DNA from: Verrucomicrobiota bacterium
Lineage (GTDB): Bacteria; Verrucomicrobiota; Verrucomicrobiae; Opitutales; CG1-02-43-26
Length of the DNA: 27,915 nt
NCBI GenBank assembly: GCA_013289195.1
Contig: JABDAI010000012.1
Location: 1 to 27,915, forward strand
Direction: 5' to 3'
In this document: positions 15,698 to 22,821 of the stretch, piece after piece
How the letters are laid out: every line of letters starts with the position of its first letter
How positions within the stretch are numbered: position 1 is the first letter of the stretch
Program-made: the position numbers and the translations under genes
Notes under the pieces: generated by a model
What the model saw: the letters and a program-made list of their open reading frames with translations, nothing else
Databases searched by the model: none
Told to the model about the DNA's origin: nothing

Positions 15698-16276
15698 CTA
15701 GGGCTGACAAATCGGACAGAAGAAATACCTACCTCTGTAGTATCCTACATTGAAAATTGGATCTGACTTCATAATGATTAACCTATGATAGAACCAAGGT
15801 CTGTACGGTCTGGTTTCGTCCAGCAGTATTTGAGCCTTTGTCATAAATTCATCGTGCATTTTCCTAATCTGAGCGTATTTGGCGTTTAACCGTATCAGAG
15901 TTTTACGTGTGTAATGCTCCTGTATTTTTTGGATAAGTTCTTTAGTTTGCTCAAGGACGATTTCATTTTCACGATGGAATCTTAGTAAGAACCAACGTAA
16001 ATCTAATAATCTATCGAATTGTTTTTCAGGCATAAATCCATCACTTCGCAATGTTGAAAAATTGACGTTATCAATGTAATTTATTTCTTGATACTTTTCA
16101 CGTCTTATTTCAACCAAAATCTGTATTTCGGGAGGAAGCATCAGGCTGGATTCTTCCCTAAATAAATCGCCCGCCAAGCCTGGCTCTTGTTCCATCAGTT
16201 CGGTGACACATCCCGGTAAAAAAGCAAAGATCAAAAAGCTTAATAATAGTCGAGAGATGGCCGGCCAAGAATTCAT
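15698..16276 (-). CDS. Putative lipoprotein, function unknown
   Basis: 192 aa. The N-terminus is a signal peptide with one Arg (9), a hydrophobic core (10-20) and a lipobox-like LPGC (20-23), so Cys23 would be lipidated; Pro at -2 is slightly unusual. The mature part is charged and largely helical (about 50-150), with a tryptophan/arginine-rich segment DLRWFLLRFHRENE. It ends in a tyrosine-rich tail with a CPIC pair (FFCPICQP, last 8 residues), which could bind metal or form a disulfide. Not recognised as a known family. It stands 106 bp from the next minus-strand gene upstream, so co-transcription with it is possible. Confidence 0.78.
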   Translation of the reverse strand: MNSWPAISRLLLSFLIFAFLPGCVTELMEQEPGLAGDLFREESSLMLPPEIQILVEIRREKYQEINYIDNVNFSTLRSDGFMPEKQFDRLLDLRWFLLRFHRENEIVLEQTKELIQKIQEHYTRKTLIRLNAKYAQIRKMHDEFMTKAQILLDETRPYRPWFYHRLIIMKSDPIFNVGYYRGRYFFCPICQP

Positions 16277-16382
16277 TGTACCAATTTGCTAAAAAAAAAA
16301 TAATTAGTCAAAATATAAAATTTTCAACTTAAGAAATATTCGGATATTCCCCTGAATAGACTATTTCATATATAATATATCT

Positions 16383-16952
16383 CTATCGGTGGTTTTTTTG
16401 AATATCTAATGGATTTTTGATCGATTTCAAATTACAAAATTTTGGTGTAATCTTTTCGATAAGCCTTTCTAATGTTTCACAAATAGTGCAAATGCTAATT
16501 CTTCGCTTTTCTACAGATGACATTATCAACATATCGTCTAAATTTGATCTGATCGATTGGGTTTGCTCATAAATATATGAATATAAACGATGAAGAGAGG
16601 AACTGCGGGAATTTGGCTCGAGGCTCAATAACTGTATTTTTGCAATTGCCCATGTGGAATATTTTATTAAAACGCGATCAAATGCATGGTAAAATGCAAC
16701 CTGTTCCATCTCCGATATTAATGGAGCTGTATTTGATATGGACCATTCTGAAATTTTATTATCATGTTTTGCTTGACGCAGTCTACCAGCGAGGTCAGCA
16801 AAAATTACCTCAGCTATTCTTTTAGAATGTCCATTAAATAAATAATTCTTAAAGGCTAGAGGCCCCATTTGCTTAGCGCTGCATGCTTCGAAGATTGTTT
16901 TATATACAGGAATTCTTCTTGAATTCCCATACTTTATTGACGTGGGTTGCAT
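16383..16952 (-). CDS. Hypothetical helical protein
   Basis: 189 aa, not recognised. No signal peptide or membrane helix. The N-terminus is basic (SIKYGNSRRIPVYK); the rest is predicted by eye to be mostly helical, with four Cys scattered (residues 24, 155, 158, 173), two of them as CTIC. Composition is soluble. It sits between nrdR (divergent, 236 bp away) and the lipoprotein gene in the same direction. ATG at 16952 is followed by a normal codon pattern, and the frame is the only long one here. Secretion signals cannot be judged from sequence alone. Confidence 0.7.
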   Translation of the reverse strand: MQPTSIKYGNSRRIPVYKTIFEACSAKQMGPLAFKNYLFNGHSKRIAEVIFADLAGRLRQAKHDNKISEWSISNTAPLISEMEQVAFYHAFDRVLIKYSTWAIAKIQLLSLEPNSRSSSLHRLYSYIYEQTQSIRSNLDDMLIMSSVEKRRISICTICETLERLIEKITPKFCNLKSIKNPLDIQKNHR

Positions 16953-17188
16953 AATTGTTTTTATTAATGAATCGAATTTGTTAACATTTGTTGATACTAA
17001 GTTTTATATTAATTAATATGTATTCTTAATATTCACTTAAGTTTAGAAAAAACAAATAGATTATTAATAAACTAAAGACGCAATTGATAAAGTCAAGTCT
17101 TTATTTAAATTGACTTCTTGTGGGCAAACGAAAGAAGACTCTTGACCTTCATTAAAGGGAATTCATCATTATATTAATTTGAATCATT

Positions 17189-17647
17189 ATGCGTTGCTCC
17201 AAATGTAATTTTCACGATTCTAAAGTGGTGGATTCCCGTCCAGGGAAAAATGAAACTTCTATTCGTCGCCGCAGAGAGTGTTTAAAATGTGGGCATCGTT
17301 TTACAACGGTGGAGGAAGTTTTACGTGAAGATCTTGTCGTCATAAAACGCAATGGTAACAGGGAGGACTTCGATAGTACTAAAATTTTAAAAGGTGTTAA
17401 AAAAGCTCTAGAAAAACGTCCATTTGGCATAGATCAGATAGAAGCGCTTGTGCAAGAGGTTAGTATGAGTATTCAAAATAAATTTGATGGCGAAGTTTCT
17501 AGCCGGAAAATTGGTGAGGAAATTATGGATCGACTTAAAATACTTGACCAGATTGCGTATGTTCGTTTTGCTAGTGTATACAAGGATTTTCACGATATTT
17601 CACAATTAGCGCAAGAAATCAAGGCGCTTAAGCAACCTAATTCCTAA
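17189..17647 (+). CDS. nrdR: Transcriptional repressor NrdR
   Basis: Zinc-ribbon plus ATP-cone repressor of ribonucleotide reductase genes that senses ATP/dATP. 152 aa, standard length. The start MRCSKC and [11 protein letters not shown] place zinc ligands at C3, C6, C31 and C34. [16 protein letters not shown] is the diagnostic NrdR DNA-binding stretch (16-31). The ATP-cone occupies ~49-139 ([16 protein letters not shown] onward). The HIT gene follows after 6 bp, so the two are co-transcribed. No nrd gene lies in the window. A 7-bp inverted repeat, AAGTCAA/TTGACTT (17090-17096/17110-17116), lies upstream but does not resemble the NrdR box. No Shine-Dalgarno. Confidence 0.97.
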   Translation: MRCSKCNFHDSKVVDSRPGKNETSIRRRRECLKCGHRFTTVEEVLREDLVVIKRNGNREDFDSTKILKGVKKALEKRPFGIDQIEALVQEVSMSIQNKFDGEVSSRKIGEEIMDRLKILDQIAYVRFASVYKDFHDISQLAQEIKALKQPNS

Positions 17648-17653
17648 TTTTAT

Positions 17654-18007
17654 ATGGCTGATTCTTCTGAAAAAACGCTCTTCCAAAAAATTATTGACCG
17701 AGAAATTCCCGGCCAAATTCTATATGAAGATGATCTTTGCATAGCAATTGCTGATAAGTACCCGAAGGCGCCTACGCATATCTTGGTAATTCCCAAAAAA
17801 GTCATTTCCCGTCTGGAAAAGACGCAGGATACAGATGCCTCGTTGTTGGGCCATTTGCTTTTGGTTGCAAAAAATCAAGCCAAGGAAATAGGTTTAAAAA
17901 ATGGCTTCAGAATCGTTATCAATAATGGTCCAGATGCTGGCGAGGCGATTCCGCATTTACATGTACATTTGTTAGGCGGTCGCCCTTTGCATTGGCCTCC
18001 AGGATAA
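17654..18007 (+). CDS. HIT family protein (HinT-type nucleotide hydrolase)
   Basis: 117 aa, typical size for Hint-type purine-nucleoside phosphoramidases. FQKIIDREIPGQILYEDD (10-27), HILVIPKK (42-49), NNGPDAGEAIPHLHVHLLGG (90-109) with the histidine triad H101/H103/H105, and the C-terminal W-P-P-G match the family closely. It likely hydrolyses AMP-lysine or adenosine-phosphoramidate type substrates. It follows nrdR by 6 bp. The C-terminus ends immediately before a T-rich tract (18008-18015), with no strong stem before it. Confidence 0.95.
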   Translation: MADSSEKTLFQKIIDREIPGQILYEDDLCIAIADKYPKAPTHILVIPKKVISRLEKTQDTDASLLGHLLLVAKNQAKEIGLKNGFRIVINNGPDAGEAIPHLHVHLLGGRPLHWPPG

Positions 18008-18091
18008 TTTTTTTTGAGCAATTAAAATCGAATTTTTTTGTAAGTCATTAATCAAGAATGGTTTGCGATGTTTTAGTATTTTGGTTTCAAT

Positions 18092-18169
18092 AATTTCTGT
18101 ATTGCATTCCATTTTTTTTAATCAAATTTCTGGATTGCATTCCAGAAACTTCGCGCTAAAATTACTTTT
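18092..18169 (+). promoter_or_regulatory. Direct repeats, palindrome and promoter-like elements before ATPase 3
   Basis: A 20-bp direct repeat (18092-18111 and 18125-18144, 19 of 20 identical, 33-bp period). The second copy is completed into a palindrome TTTCTGGA-N6-TCCAGAAA (18127-18148). TTGCAT (18135-18140), inside the palindrome, sits 16 bp before TAAAAT (18157-18162), a passable -35/-10 pair. The ATG follows 7 nt later, so a transcript from it would be essentially leaderless. The same TAAAAT-N7-ATG spacing occurs before ATPase 1. An operator over the -35 is inferred. Confidence 0.55.
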
Positions 18170-19414
18170 ATGGATGCTAATATTATAAATTCTATTTATG
18201 GGTGTAGCCGTGATTTTCTTATTTCGCTCAATAAGAAATACAAACGTTCTTTTCCCAATTATTCACCTTTTGATGCTAGAATGGCTGTTCTTCTGGGCCA
18301 AAGAGGTGTAGGTAAAACGACGACCTTAATTCAATATCTCTTAGCTTATTCTCATAATAAGCCAGATTCGGAAAAAATCTTATATCTTCCTGTGGACCAT
18401 GTGCTTATTGTTGATACTCCCCTATTTGAAATAGCTAAATATTTTCATGATCATGGAGGTGAAGTCATTTGTTTCGATGAGATTCATAAATACTCCGATT
18501 GGTCTCGAGAACTAAAAAGCATTTTTGATTCTTTTCCCAAATTAAAAATTATTGCATCAGGAAGTTCTGCTCTCGAAATTTATCGAGGTTCACATGACTT
18601 ATCTCGCCGTGCCATTTCTTATACTTTGCATGGGCTATCATTTCGTGAATATCTCGAATTATCTTTTAATATCAGTCTACCTGTATTTTCTTTGGATGAT
18701 ATTATGAAAAATCACGTGACGCTTTCAAGAGAAATTATTCGTACTCTTGAGCCAATTAATAAAAAAGTGCTTTCCTGTTTTAAACACTATCTTCAATTCG
18801 GATTTTATCCTTACTTTCTTGAATATGAAGTCAATCTGAGACTGTATCATATTTCACTTGAACAAAGTGTACATACTAGTATAGAAAGTGATTTAACAGC
18901 CATTCATCCAAGTCTTTCAGGTTCAAGTATAAAAAATATCAAAAAACTTTTATCTCATATCGCTCGTTTAGTTCCCGATAAGCCCGATCTAGCAAAATTA
19001 AAAAAATCGCTAGAACTGAGTGACGATAGAACTCTCAAAAACTATCTTAAATACTTAGAAGATGCTCATATTATCAGAGCTCTTTGCAAAGAAGGTAAAT
19101 CGCTCAATAATCTCGATAAACCTGAAAAAATTTATTTAAATAATCCTAATCTTATTTATGCTTTTGGTAAGAAAAATCCTGACTTGGGTAATATTCGTGA
19201 AACCTTTTTCGCTTCTGCGGTATCATCTAACTATGAGCTATTTTACTCGGCGAATGGCGATTTTGCTTTTGAAAACTATATTTTTGAGGTAGGCGGGCAA
19301 AATAAAAGCTTTAATCAGATAAAAGATAATTTCGATGCGTATTTAGCTATAGATGGAATCGAATATGGACATGATCATAAAATACCTTTATGGTTATTTG
19401 GATTTCTTTATTGA
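18170..19414 (+). CDS. AAA+ ATPase, DUF4143-like (ATPase 3)
   Basis: 414 aa. Walker A GQRGVGKTT (43-51), Walker B VICFDEIHKY (99-108), sensor ASGSSALEI (129-137) and the substrate-like SFREYLEL motif (157-164) mark an AAA_14 ATPase. Residues ~255-310 look like a winged helix (LAKLKKSLELSDDRTLKNYL). The C-terminal region ends with GDFAFENYIFEVGGQNK, a plausible but variant PD-(D/E)XK core (Asp, then Glu in FEVGG with no close ExK). It is clearly related in layout to ATPases 1 and 2 but diverged in sequence, so it is not a recent local duplicate. It stands alone between the HIT gene and the convergent amidase. The family's function is unsettled. Confidence 0.88.
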   Translation: MDANIINSIYGCSRDFLISLNKKYKRSFPNYSPFDARMAVLLGQRGVGKTTTLIQYLLAYSHNKPDSEKILYLPVDHVLIVDTPLFEIAKYFHDHGGEVICFDEIHKYSDWSRELKSIFDSFPKLKIIASGSSALEIYRGSHDLSRRAISYTLHGLSFREYLELSFNISLPVFSLDDIMKNHVTLSREIIRTLEPINKKVLSCFKHYLQFGFYPYFLEYEVNLRLYHISLEQSVHTSIESDLTAIHPSLSGSSIKNIKKLLSHIARLVPDKPDLAKLKKSLELSDDRTLKNYLKYLEDAHIIRALCKEGKSLNNLDKPEKIYLNNPNLIYAFGKKNPDLGNIRETFFASAVSSNYELFYSANGDFAFENYIFEVGGQNKSFNQIKDNFDAYLAIDGIEYGHDHKIPLWLFGFLY

Positions 19415-19440
19415 AAAAAATCCAAATTTCGGAATTTAGG
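19414..19440 (-). terminator. Intrinsic terminator for the infC-amidase transcript
   Basis: On the minus strand a small stem, roughly CCTAAATT/AATTTGG with one bulge (19440-19422), is followed by seven T (complement of 19414-19420). It lies 19 bp after the amidase stop. The stem is AT-rich, so efficiency is uncertain. Confidence 0.5.
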
Positions 19441-19459
19441 TCAAAAAAGAAAGCTTATA

Positions 19460-20458
19460 TTATCCGGGCTGGATTTTTAATGCTCTGTGATAGGATGCGA
19501 TTGCGTTCGCTATAGATTGGGCAATTTTTTGTCTGTAAAAGGGAAGACGGAATTTCTCACATTCATCATTATTACTTAGAAATCCCACTTCTACCAGTAC
19601 TCCCGGGCAATTGATATTCTTTAATACGGCCAATCTGCCCCGTTTTAAGCCTCTATCGGTAGATTGTAAGTCATTGACGAGATGACTTTGTATATTATAT
19701 CCTATCATGGCGTTCCAACAGTCATACTGGTTGCCAGGAAAATGGATTTTGTCCTCATGGCTAACCTTATTTTCAGCAGTGGAAGGATCTTTGTGTAGGG
19801 GAAGCAGAAAAGTTTCAATGCCTTGAACATTTTTCCCACATTCCACGGAATTAAAATGGATACTGATAAATAAGTCCGCCTTCTTTTGATTTGCGAATTC
19901 GGATCGGTCTTTAAGCGCTATGAATTGGTCATTCGGTCTAGTCAAAGTAACCTTATATCCCATGCGCTCGAGTTCTTGCATTAAGCGAATACACACATCA
20001 AGCGTCAAATCTTTTTCTTTTAATCGAAATTGAGGATTGTGAGCCCCTTCATCTTTTCCGCCATGCCCTGGATCAAGCACAATATGATAAAAATTTGAAT
20101 TTGTGGGAAAAGAACAAGGATTAATTATGGGTGTGATGATTTCAGAATAATCTGTTTGAGCCACATATAAATCATTACTATGAAACAAAATAGGATGTCC
20201 AAGCCAAACGGAAATATTATTAATTAGGACATTTCGTTTATTTTTTGTAAACCGCATTTCAATATTGGGTCCTGCAAGTAGGGCTTCTTCGTGGGGTTTT
20301 TGAAAACGTAATTTTAAATTGAGCTTAGAAGCAATTTTTTTTAAAGGAGAGTAACTGACTCCGCGAACTTCAAGGTTTGCGAAAGTGGATGGTACTAGGC
20401 ACAGCAATAAGCATAGAATTACAAAGCTCTTGAACCTATGTCCGGGTTTTATTTGCAT
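19460..20458 (-). CDS. N-acetylmuramoyl-L-alanine amidase (Amidase_3; AmiA/AmiC type)
   Basis: Zinc peptidoglycan amidase that cleaves the amide bond between MurNAc and the stem peptide during division. 332 aa with an N-terminal signal peptide (about 1-27, hydrophobic core FVILCLLLCLVPSTFA). A beta-rich N-terminal domain (~30-105) precedes the catalytic domain: VLDPGHGGKDEG (127-138, H132), RLKEKDLTLD (145-154, E148), LFISIHFNS (196-204, H201) and the catalytic Glu in VEVGFLSN (289-296, E290). All zinc and catalytic residues are present. Chlamydiae use related amidases to remodel their thin transient peptidoglycan at the division septum. It is 8 bp downstream of infC, so the two are co-transcribed. 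Confidence 0.93.
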   Translation of the reverse strand: MQIKPGHRFKSFVILCLLLCLVPSTFANLEVRGVSYSPLKKIASKLNLKLRFQKPHEEALLAGPNIEMRFTKNKRNVLINNISVWLGHPILFHSNDLYVAQTDYSEIITPIINPCSFPTNSNFYHIVLDPGHGGKDEGAHNPQFRLKEKDLTLDVCIRLMQELERMGYKVTLTRPNDQFIALKDRSEFANQKKADLFISIHFNSVECGKNVQGIETFLLPLHKDPSTAENKVSHEDKIHFPGNQYDCWNAMIGYNIQSHLVNDLQSTDRGLKRGRLAVLKNINCPGVLVEVGFLSNNDECEKFRLPFYRQKIAQSIANAIASYHRALKIQPG

Positions 20459-20466
20459 GAAATAAA

Positions 20467-21099
20467 TTATTCCTCATCACTATCGTCATCTTCTTCGTCT
20501 TCAAGCTCTGCATCAGGTACATTATATTTTAGCTTTCTTTTACTTGCTGCTACAGGGGACAAAATAGTGGATATGTTCCGTCCAACAAGTTTTGCCTCAC
20601 CATCTGGAGTACCCATATGTGCTAGTTGTTCAATGGCTCGCTTTATAAGATTAAAAGCTAAATCTTTATGTTCCATTTCTCGGCCACGAAGCATCAAAGT
20701 AAGTTTAAGCTTAAATCCTTTATTGAGAAAATATTCTCCACGGCGAATTTTTGTTTCAAAATCGTGGGTATCAATATTTATACGGAATTTTGTTTCCTTG
20801 AGTTTAGTTGTAATAGCCTTACTGGACTTATTTTTTTTGCCTTCATCATACATGAATTTGCCAAAATTAATAATCTTACATACTGGTGGCTTCGCAGTTG
20901 GAGAAATTTCGACCAAATCTAAGCCACTTTGTTTTGCAAGTTCGATAGCATTTTGGGTATCTAAGATACCTATTTGGCTACCATCAGGTCCAATGACTCT
21001 CACTTTTGGAACGCGAATGCGCTCATTTTTTCTTAATTTTACTTGGTGACCTTGCTGAGGTTTCCCACGTCCTCCACCCGAATAACTTTGATTTGACAT
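20467..21099 (-). CDS. infC: Translation initiation factor IF-3
   Basis: Binds the 30S subunit and checks start-codon/initiator-tRNA pairing. 210 aa, somewhat longer than the usual ~175-180. Residues 1-22 form a Gly/Ser/Gln-rich extension. The IF3 N-domain follows (NERIRVPKVRVIGPDG, 25-40; LDLVEISPTAKPPVCK, 60-75; FGKFMYDEGKK, 79-89), then the C-domain with the signature LTLMLRGREMEHKDLA (133-148). The end is a purely acidic tail (198-210, ELEDEEDDDSDEE). The start is a plain ATG, not the rare ATT/ATC used for autoregulation in many bacteria. The usual downstream rpmI-rplT are absent; an amidase gene takes their place. Confidence 0.96.
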   Translation of the reverse strand: MSNQSYSGGGRGKPQQGHQVKLRKNERIRVPKVRVIGPDGSQIGILDTQNAIELAKQSGLDLVEISPTAKPPVCKIINFGKFMYDEGKKNKSSKAITTKLKETKFRINIDTHDFETKIRRGEYFLNKGFKLKLTLMLRGREMEHKDLAFNLIKRAIEQLAHMGTPDGEAKLVGRNISTILSPVAASKRKLKYNVPDAELEDEEDDDSDEE

Positions 21100-21224
21100 T
21101 AATTAAACTTTATTAAATTCCATTCTCACCTAAAACTATCATGATCTTATGGAAACCTTTTATCACACAATTTCTCAGTGATTTCAATCTTTTTAAGAAT
21201 TTATACAATAAATTTTTAAATACC

Positions 21225-21258
21225 ATGCTCTAAACCCCTTATAAAGGGCTTAGAGCAT
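21225..21258 (-). terminator. Long hairpin after the first exported paralogue
   Basis: Perfect outer arms ATGCTCTAA (21225-21233) and TTAGAGCAT (21250-21258) enclose an inner CCCTT/AAGGG pair with a 3-nt ATA loop. The stem starts 11 nt after the minus-strand stop codon at 21270. The bases beyond it on the minus strand (GGTATTTAAAAATTT) are T-rich but not a clean run. It is probably the terminator of the paralogue transcript; it also lies upstream of infC. Confidence 0.6.
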
Positions 21259-21269
21259 GATTCGAAGTG

Positions 21270-21779
21270 CTATTTCTGAACTTTTCCCAATTCAGCGCCG
21301 TCCAATTTGGCGGATTTGATTTTCAAATAGATACTTTCAATCTTTTTTCCCCAAATAATGTTCTTTATTTTCTTTAATTTGTGTTTGAATTTGCTCTTTT
21401 TCCGGTCTTCATGTTGTGATTTTTCATAAACCACGTCATAATAATAGGAAACTTCGAGTTTTTTTCCATGCACGTTAATACTCGATGTTTTATTGCCAGA
21501 CTTTTTGTGATGATGGTGCAACAATTTTTTTAAAGAAATAATAACATAAGATTTTAACGGAGTGTGCTCCGGAGAATAATTAATGGTGATAAGACGTGGA
21601 TCCCATCCTTTCTTTATATTTAATGATAAAGTCTGACCAATAACTGATCCTTTAACACCAATAATATCTGCGTAGTCATTTTCTAAGACTAGAGAGTACC
21701 CAAAAGAGGAGGCACTTAGGCATACTGCCAAGATGAAGGCCACCAATGTAACTGATAATAGTTTTTTACTTTTTTTCAT
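21270..21779 (-). CDS. Small basic exported protein, paralogue A
   Basis: 169 aa from the ATG at 21779. A longer in-frame start at 21836 would read through a perfect inverted repeat, and the paralogue aligns only from MKKSKK. The signal peptide is MKKSKK plus a hydrophobic core to ~24, with likely cleavage near SSFG-YS (27/28). The mature domain starts YSLVLENDYADI and is rich in Lys, with a four-His run at 88-91 (LLHHHHKK). It ends with a conserved block, IKNIIWGK...IKSAKLDGAEL. Similar to the protein at 22038-22553 throughout, especially in the signal peptide, YSL..ENDY, and IKN.IWGK...SAKL.G.EL. Not a family I recognise. Periplasmic, outer-membrane or host-exposed location is inferred only from the signal peptide. 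Confidence 0.8.
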   Translation of the reverse strand: MKKSKKLLSVTLVAFILAVCLSASSFGYSLVLENDYADIIGVKGSVIGQTLSLNIKKGWDPRLITINYSPEHTPLKSYVIISLKKLLHHHHKKSGNKTSSINVHGKKLEVSYYYDVVYEKSQHEDRKKSKFKHKLKKIKNIIWGKKIESIYLKIKSAKLDGAELGKVQK

Positions 21780-21803
21780 AGTTTCATAAGGGTTGTTTGT
21801 TTT

Positions 21804-21834
21804 GTGCAAATTTCTCAACATAAAAAATTTGCAC
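21804..21834. promoter_or_regulatory. Perfect inverted repeat in the leader of paralogue A
   Basis: GTGCAAATTT (21804-21813) and AAATTTGCAC (21825-21834) form a perfect 10-bp inverted repeat with an 11-nt spacer, 25 nt upstream of the chosen ATG at 21779. No T-run suited to a terminator follows in the direction of the gene. It could be an operator or an RNA hairpin in the 5' leader. Paralogue B has different inverted repeats at the same distance. Confidence 0.55.
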
Positions 21835-22009
21835 ATAATTAATACTATTGACCATGAGGAAGATTTGTCAAAGTAATTTTATATTTTTAATCAAATATAT
21901 AATTTTTTGTAATTGATATTATTACACACAATTGTTTATTTGAAGTGATTAAATAGATACAAAAAAAGCTTAAGATGTAAGTCAAATTTTCGTATTAGTA
22001 AACTTTTTT

Positions 22010-22037
22010 AAAAAACTGTAACAGCAATAATGTTGCT
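22010..22037 (-). terminator. Possible terminator after paralogue B
   Basis: On the minus strand a 5-bp stem AGCAA/TTGCT (22037-22023) directly after the stop codon is followed, seven bases on, by six T (complement of 22010-22015). The stem is short, so support is weak. If absent, paralogues A and B could form one transcript. Confidence 0.3.
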
Positions 22038-22553
22038 TCACTTCTGGAACTTTGGTAATTCAACTCCGTTCAATTTGGCGGACAAAATTTTCACGTATAT
22101 ATCATCACCTGGTTTCCCCCAAATGAAGTTCTTTATTTTTGTTATTTTATTCTTTATTTTATCTTTTAATTTCTTCTTTTTCTTGGCTTTATGATTTTCA
22201 GCGGACTTGAGTTCATAAAGATAGGTAATCTTGAGATTTTTTTTCCCAACTTTAATTGAAGATTTTTTTACGCCTTGCTTTTTCTTAAGATTCAATAGAT
22301 CCTTAATAGCAAAAATGACTTTAGCGTTTTTCGGATTAGGATCGGGCGCATAGTTGACGGTAGCAAGACTGGGATCAAAACCTTTATTAACATTGAGCGC
22401 TAAAGACTGTCCAACGAATGGCCCTTGCATACAAAAAATCTGCAGATAATCATTTTCTATAATAAGTGAATATCCGAAAGCACTGACATGCAATCCGATC
22501 GTTAAAATTAAGGTCAATAAGGCAAGTGATACTACTTTTTTACTTTTTTTCAT
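22038..22553 (-). CDS. Small basic exported protein, paralogue B
   Basis: 171 aa. Signal peptide MKKSKK plus hydrophobic core (7-24), with cleavage likely near SAFG-YS. The mature part begins YSLIIENDYLQI. A middle region with a very lysine-rich stretch (NHKAKKKKKLKDKIKNK) leads to the shared C-terminal block IKNFIWGK...LSAKLNGVELPKFQK. Compared with paralogue A it lacks the His run and has two extra residues overall. The 258-bp spacing, same orientation and shared start and end blocks point to tandem duplication followed by strong divergence. The function is unknown; high positive charge after export could favour binding to nucleic acid, lipopolysaccharide or acidic host surfaces (inference only). 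Confidence 0.8.
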   Translation of the reverse strand: MKKSKKVVSLALLTLILTIGLHVSAFGYSLIIENDYLQIFCMQGPFVGQSLALNVNKGFDPSLATVNYAPDPNPKNAKVIFAIKDLLNLKKKQGVKKSSIKVGKKNLKITYLYELKSAENHKAKKKKKLKDKIKNKITKIKNFIWGKPGDDIYVKILSAKLNGVELPKFQK

Positions 22554-22575
22554 GGGATACTATACATTTTATCAA

Positions 22576-22620
22576 TTTTTCGGTGCGAAAAATCCATTTA
22601 CTTTAAACTATTGGATTTTT
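22576..22620. promoter_or_regulatory. Two overlapping inverted repeats in the leader of paralogue B
   Basis: TTTTTCG-GTG-CGAAAAA (22576-22592) is a perfect 7-bp hairpin. AAAAATCCA (22588-22596) pairs perfectly over 9 bp with TGGATTTTT (22612-22620). The two structures share bases 22588-22592 and are mutually exclusive, as in attenuators or riboswitch expression platforms. They lie 23-67 nt upstream of the ATG at 22553. No known riboswitch core is recognised. Confidence 0.45.
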
Positions 22621-22650
22621 TAAAGGGTTTTGTCAATGGATTAAATTTAT

Positions 22651-22681
22651 ATCGCAATCAAAATTGCGATTTTTCTTTCTT
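22651..22681 (+). terminator. Plus-strand intrinsic terminator without an upstream gene
   Basis: ATCGCAAT (22651-22658) and ATTGCGAT (22663-22670) form a perfect 8-bp stem with a CAAA loop, followed directly by TTTTCTTTCTT on the plus strand, the classical terminator layout. The nearest gene to the left runs the other way, so nothing annotated on the plus strand ends here. A short plus-strand RNA from ~22560 is one explanation; chance in AT-rich DNA is another. Confidence 0.5.
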
Positions 22682-22821
22682 AGACCGAGGTTTTTATTTT
22701 TTCTTGAAAAAAAGATTGATCTTTTTTTGGAATTCTCCTATTTTGAATTAATTCATGTAAAAAAAATGAATTAATGCGGTATATATTTAAAGATATATAA
22801 TTAATATTAATATTTGAAAAA

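Noticed and set aside
17090..17116. AAGTCAA/TTGACTT inverted repeat upstream of nrdR as an NrdR box
   Set aside because: It does not fit the known NrdR box pattern (ACA-rich 16-mer pairs), and no nrd gene is adjacent.
20438..21049. 203-residue plus-strand open frame opposite infC
   Set aside because: Serine-rich mirror image of the IF-3 acidic tail and coding sequence; infC is unmistakable on the other strand.
21527..21550. Four-His run in paralogue A as a metal site
   Set aside because: Absent from paralogue B and embedded in a basic low-complexity loop; no supporting ligands visible.
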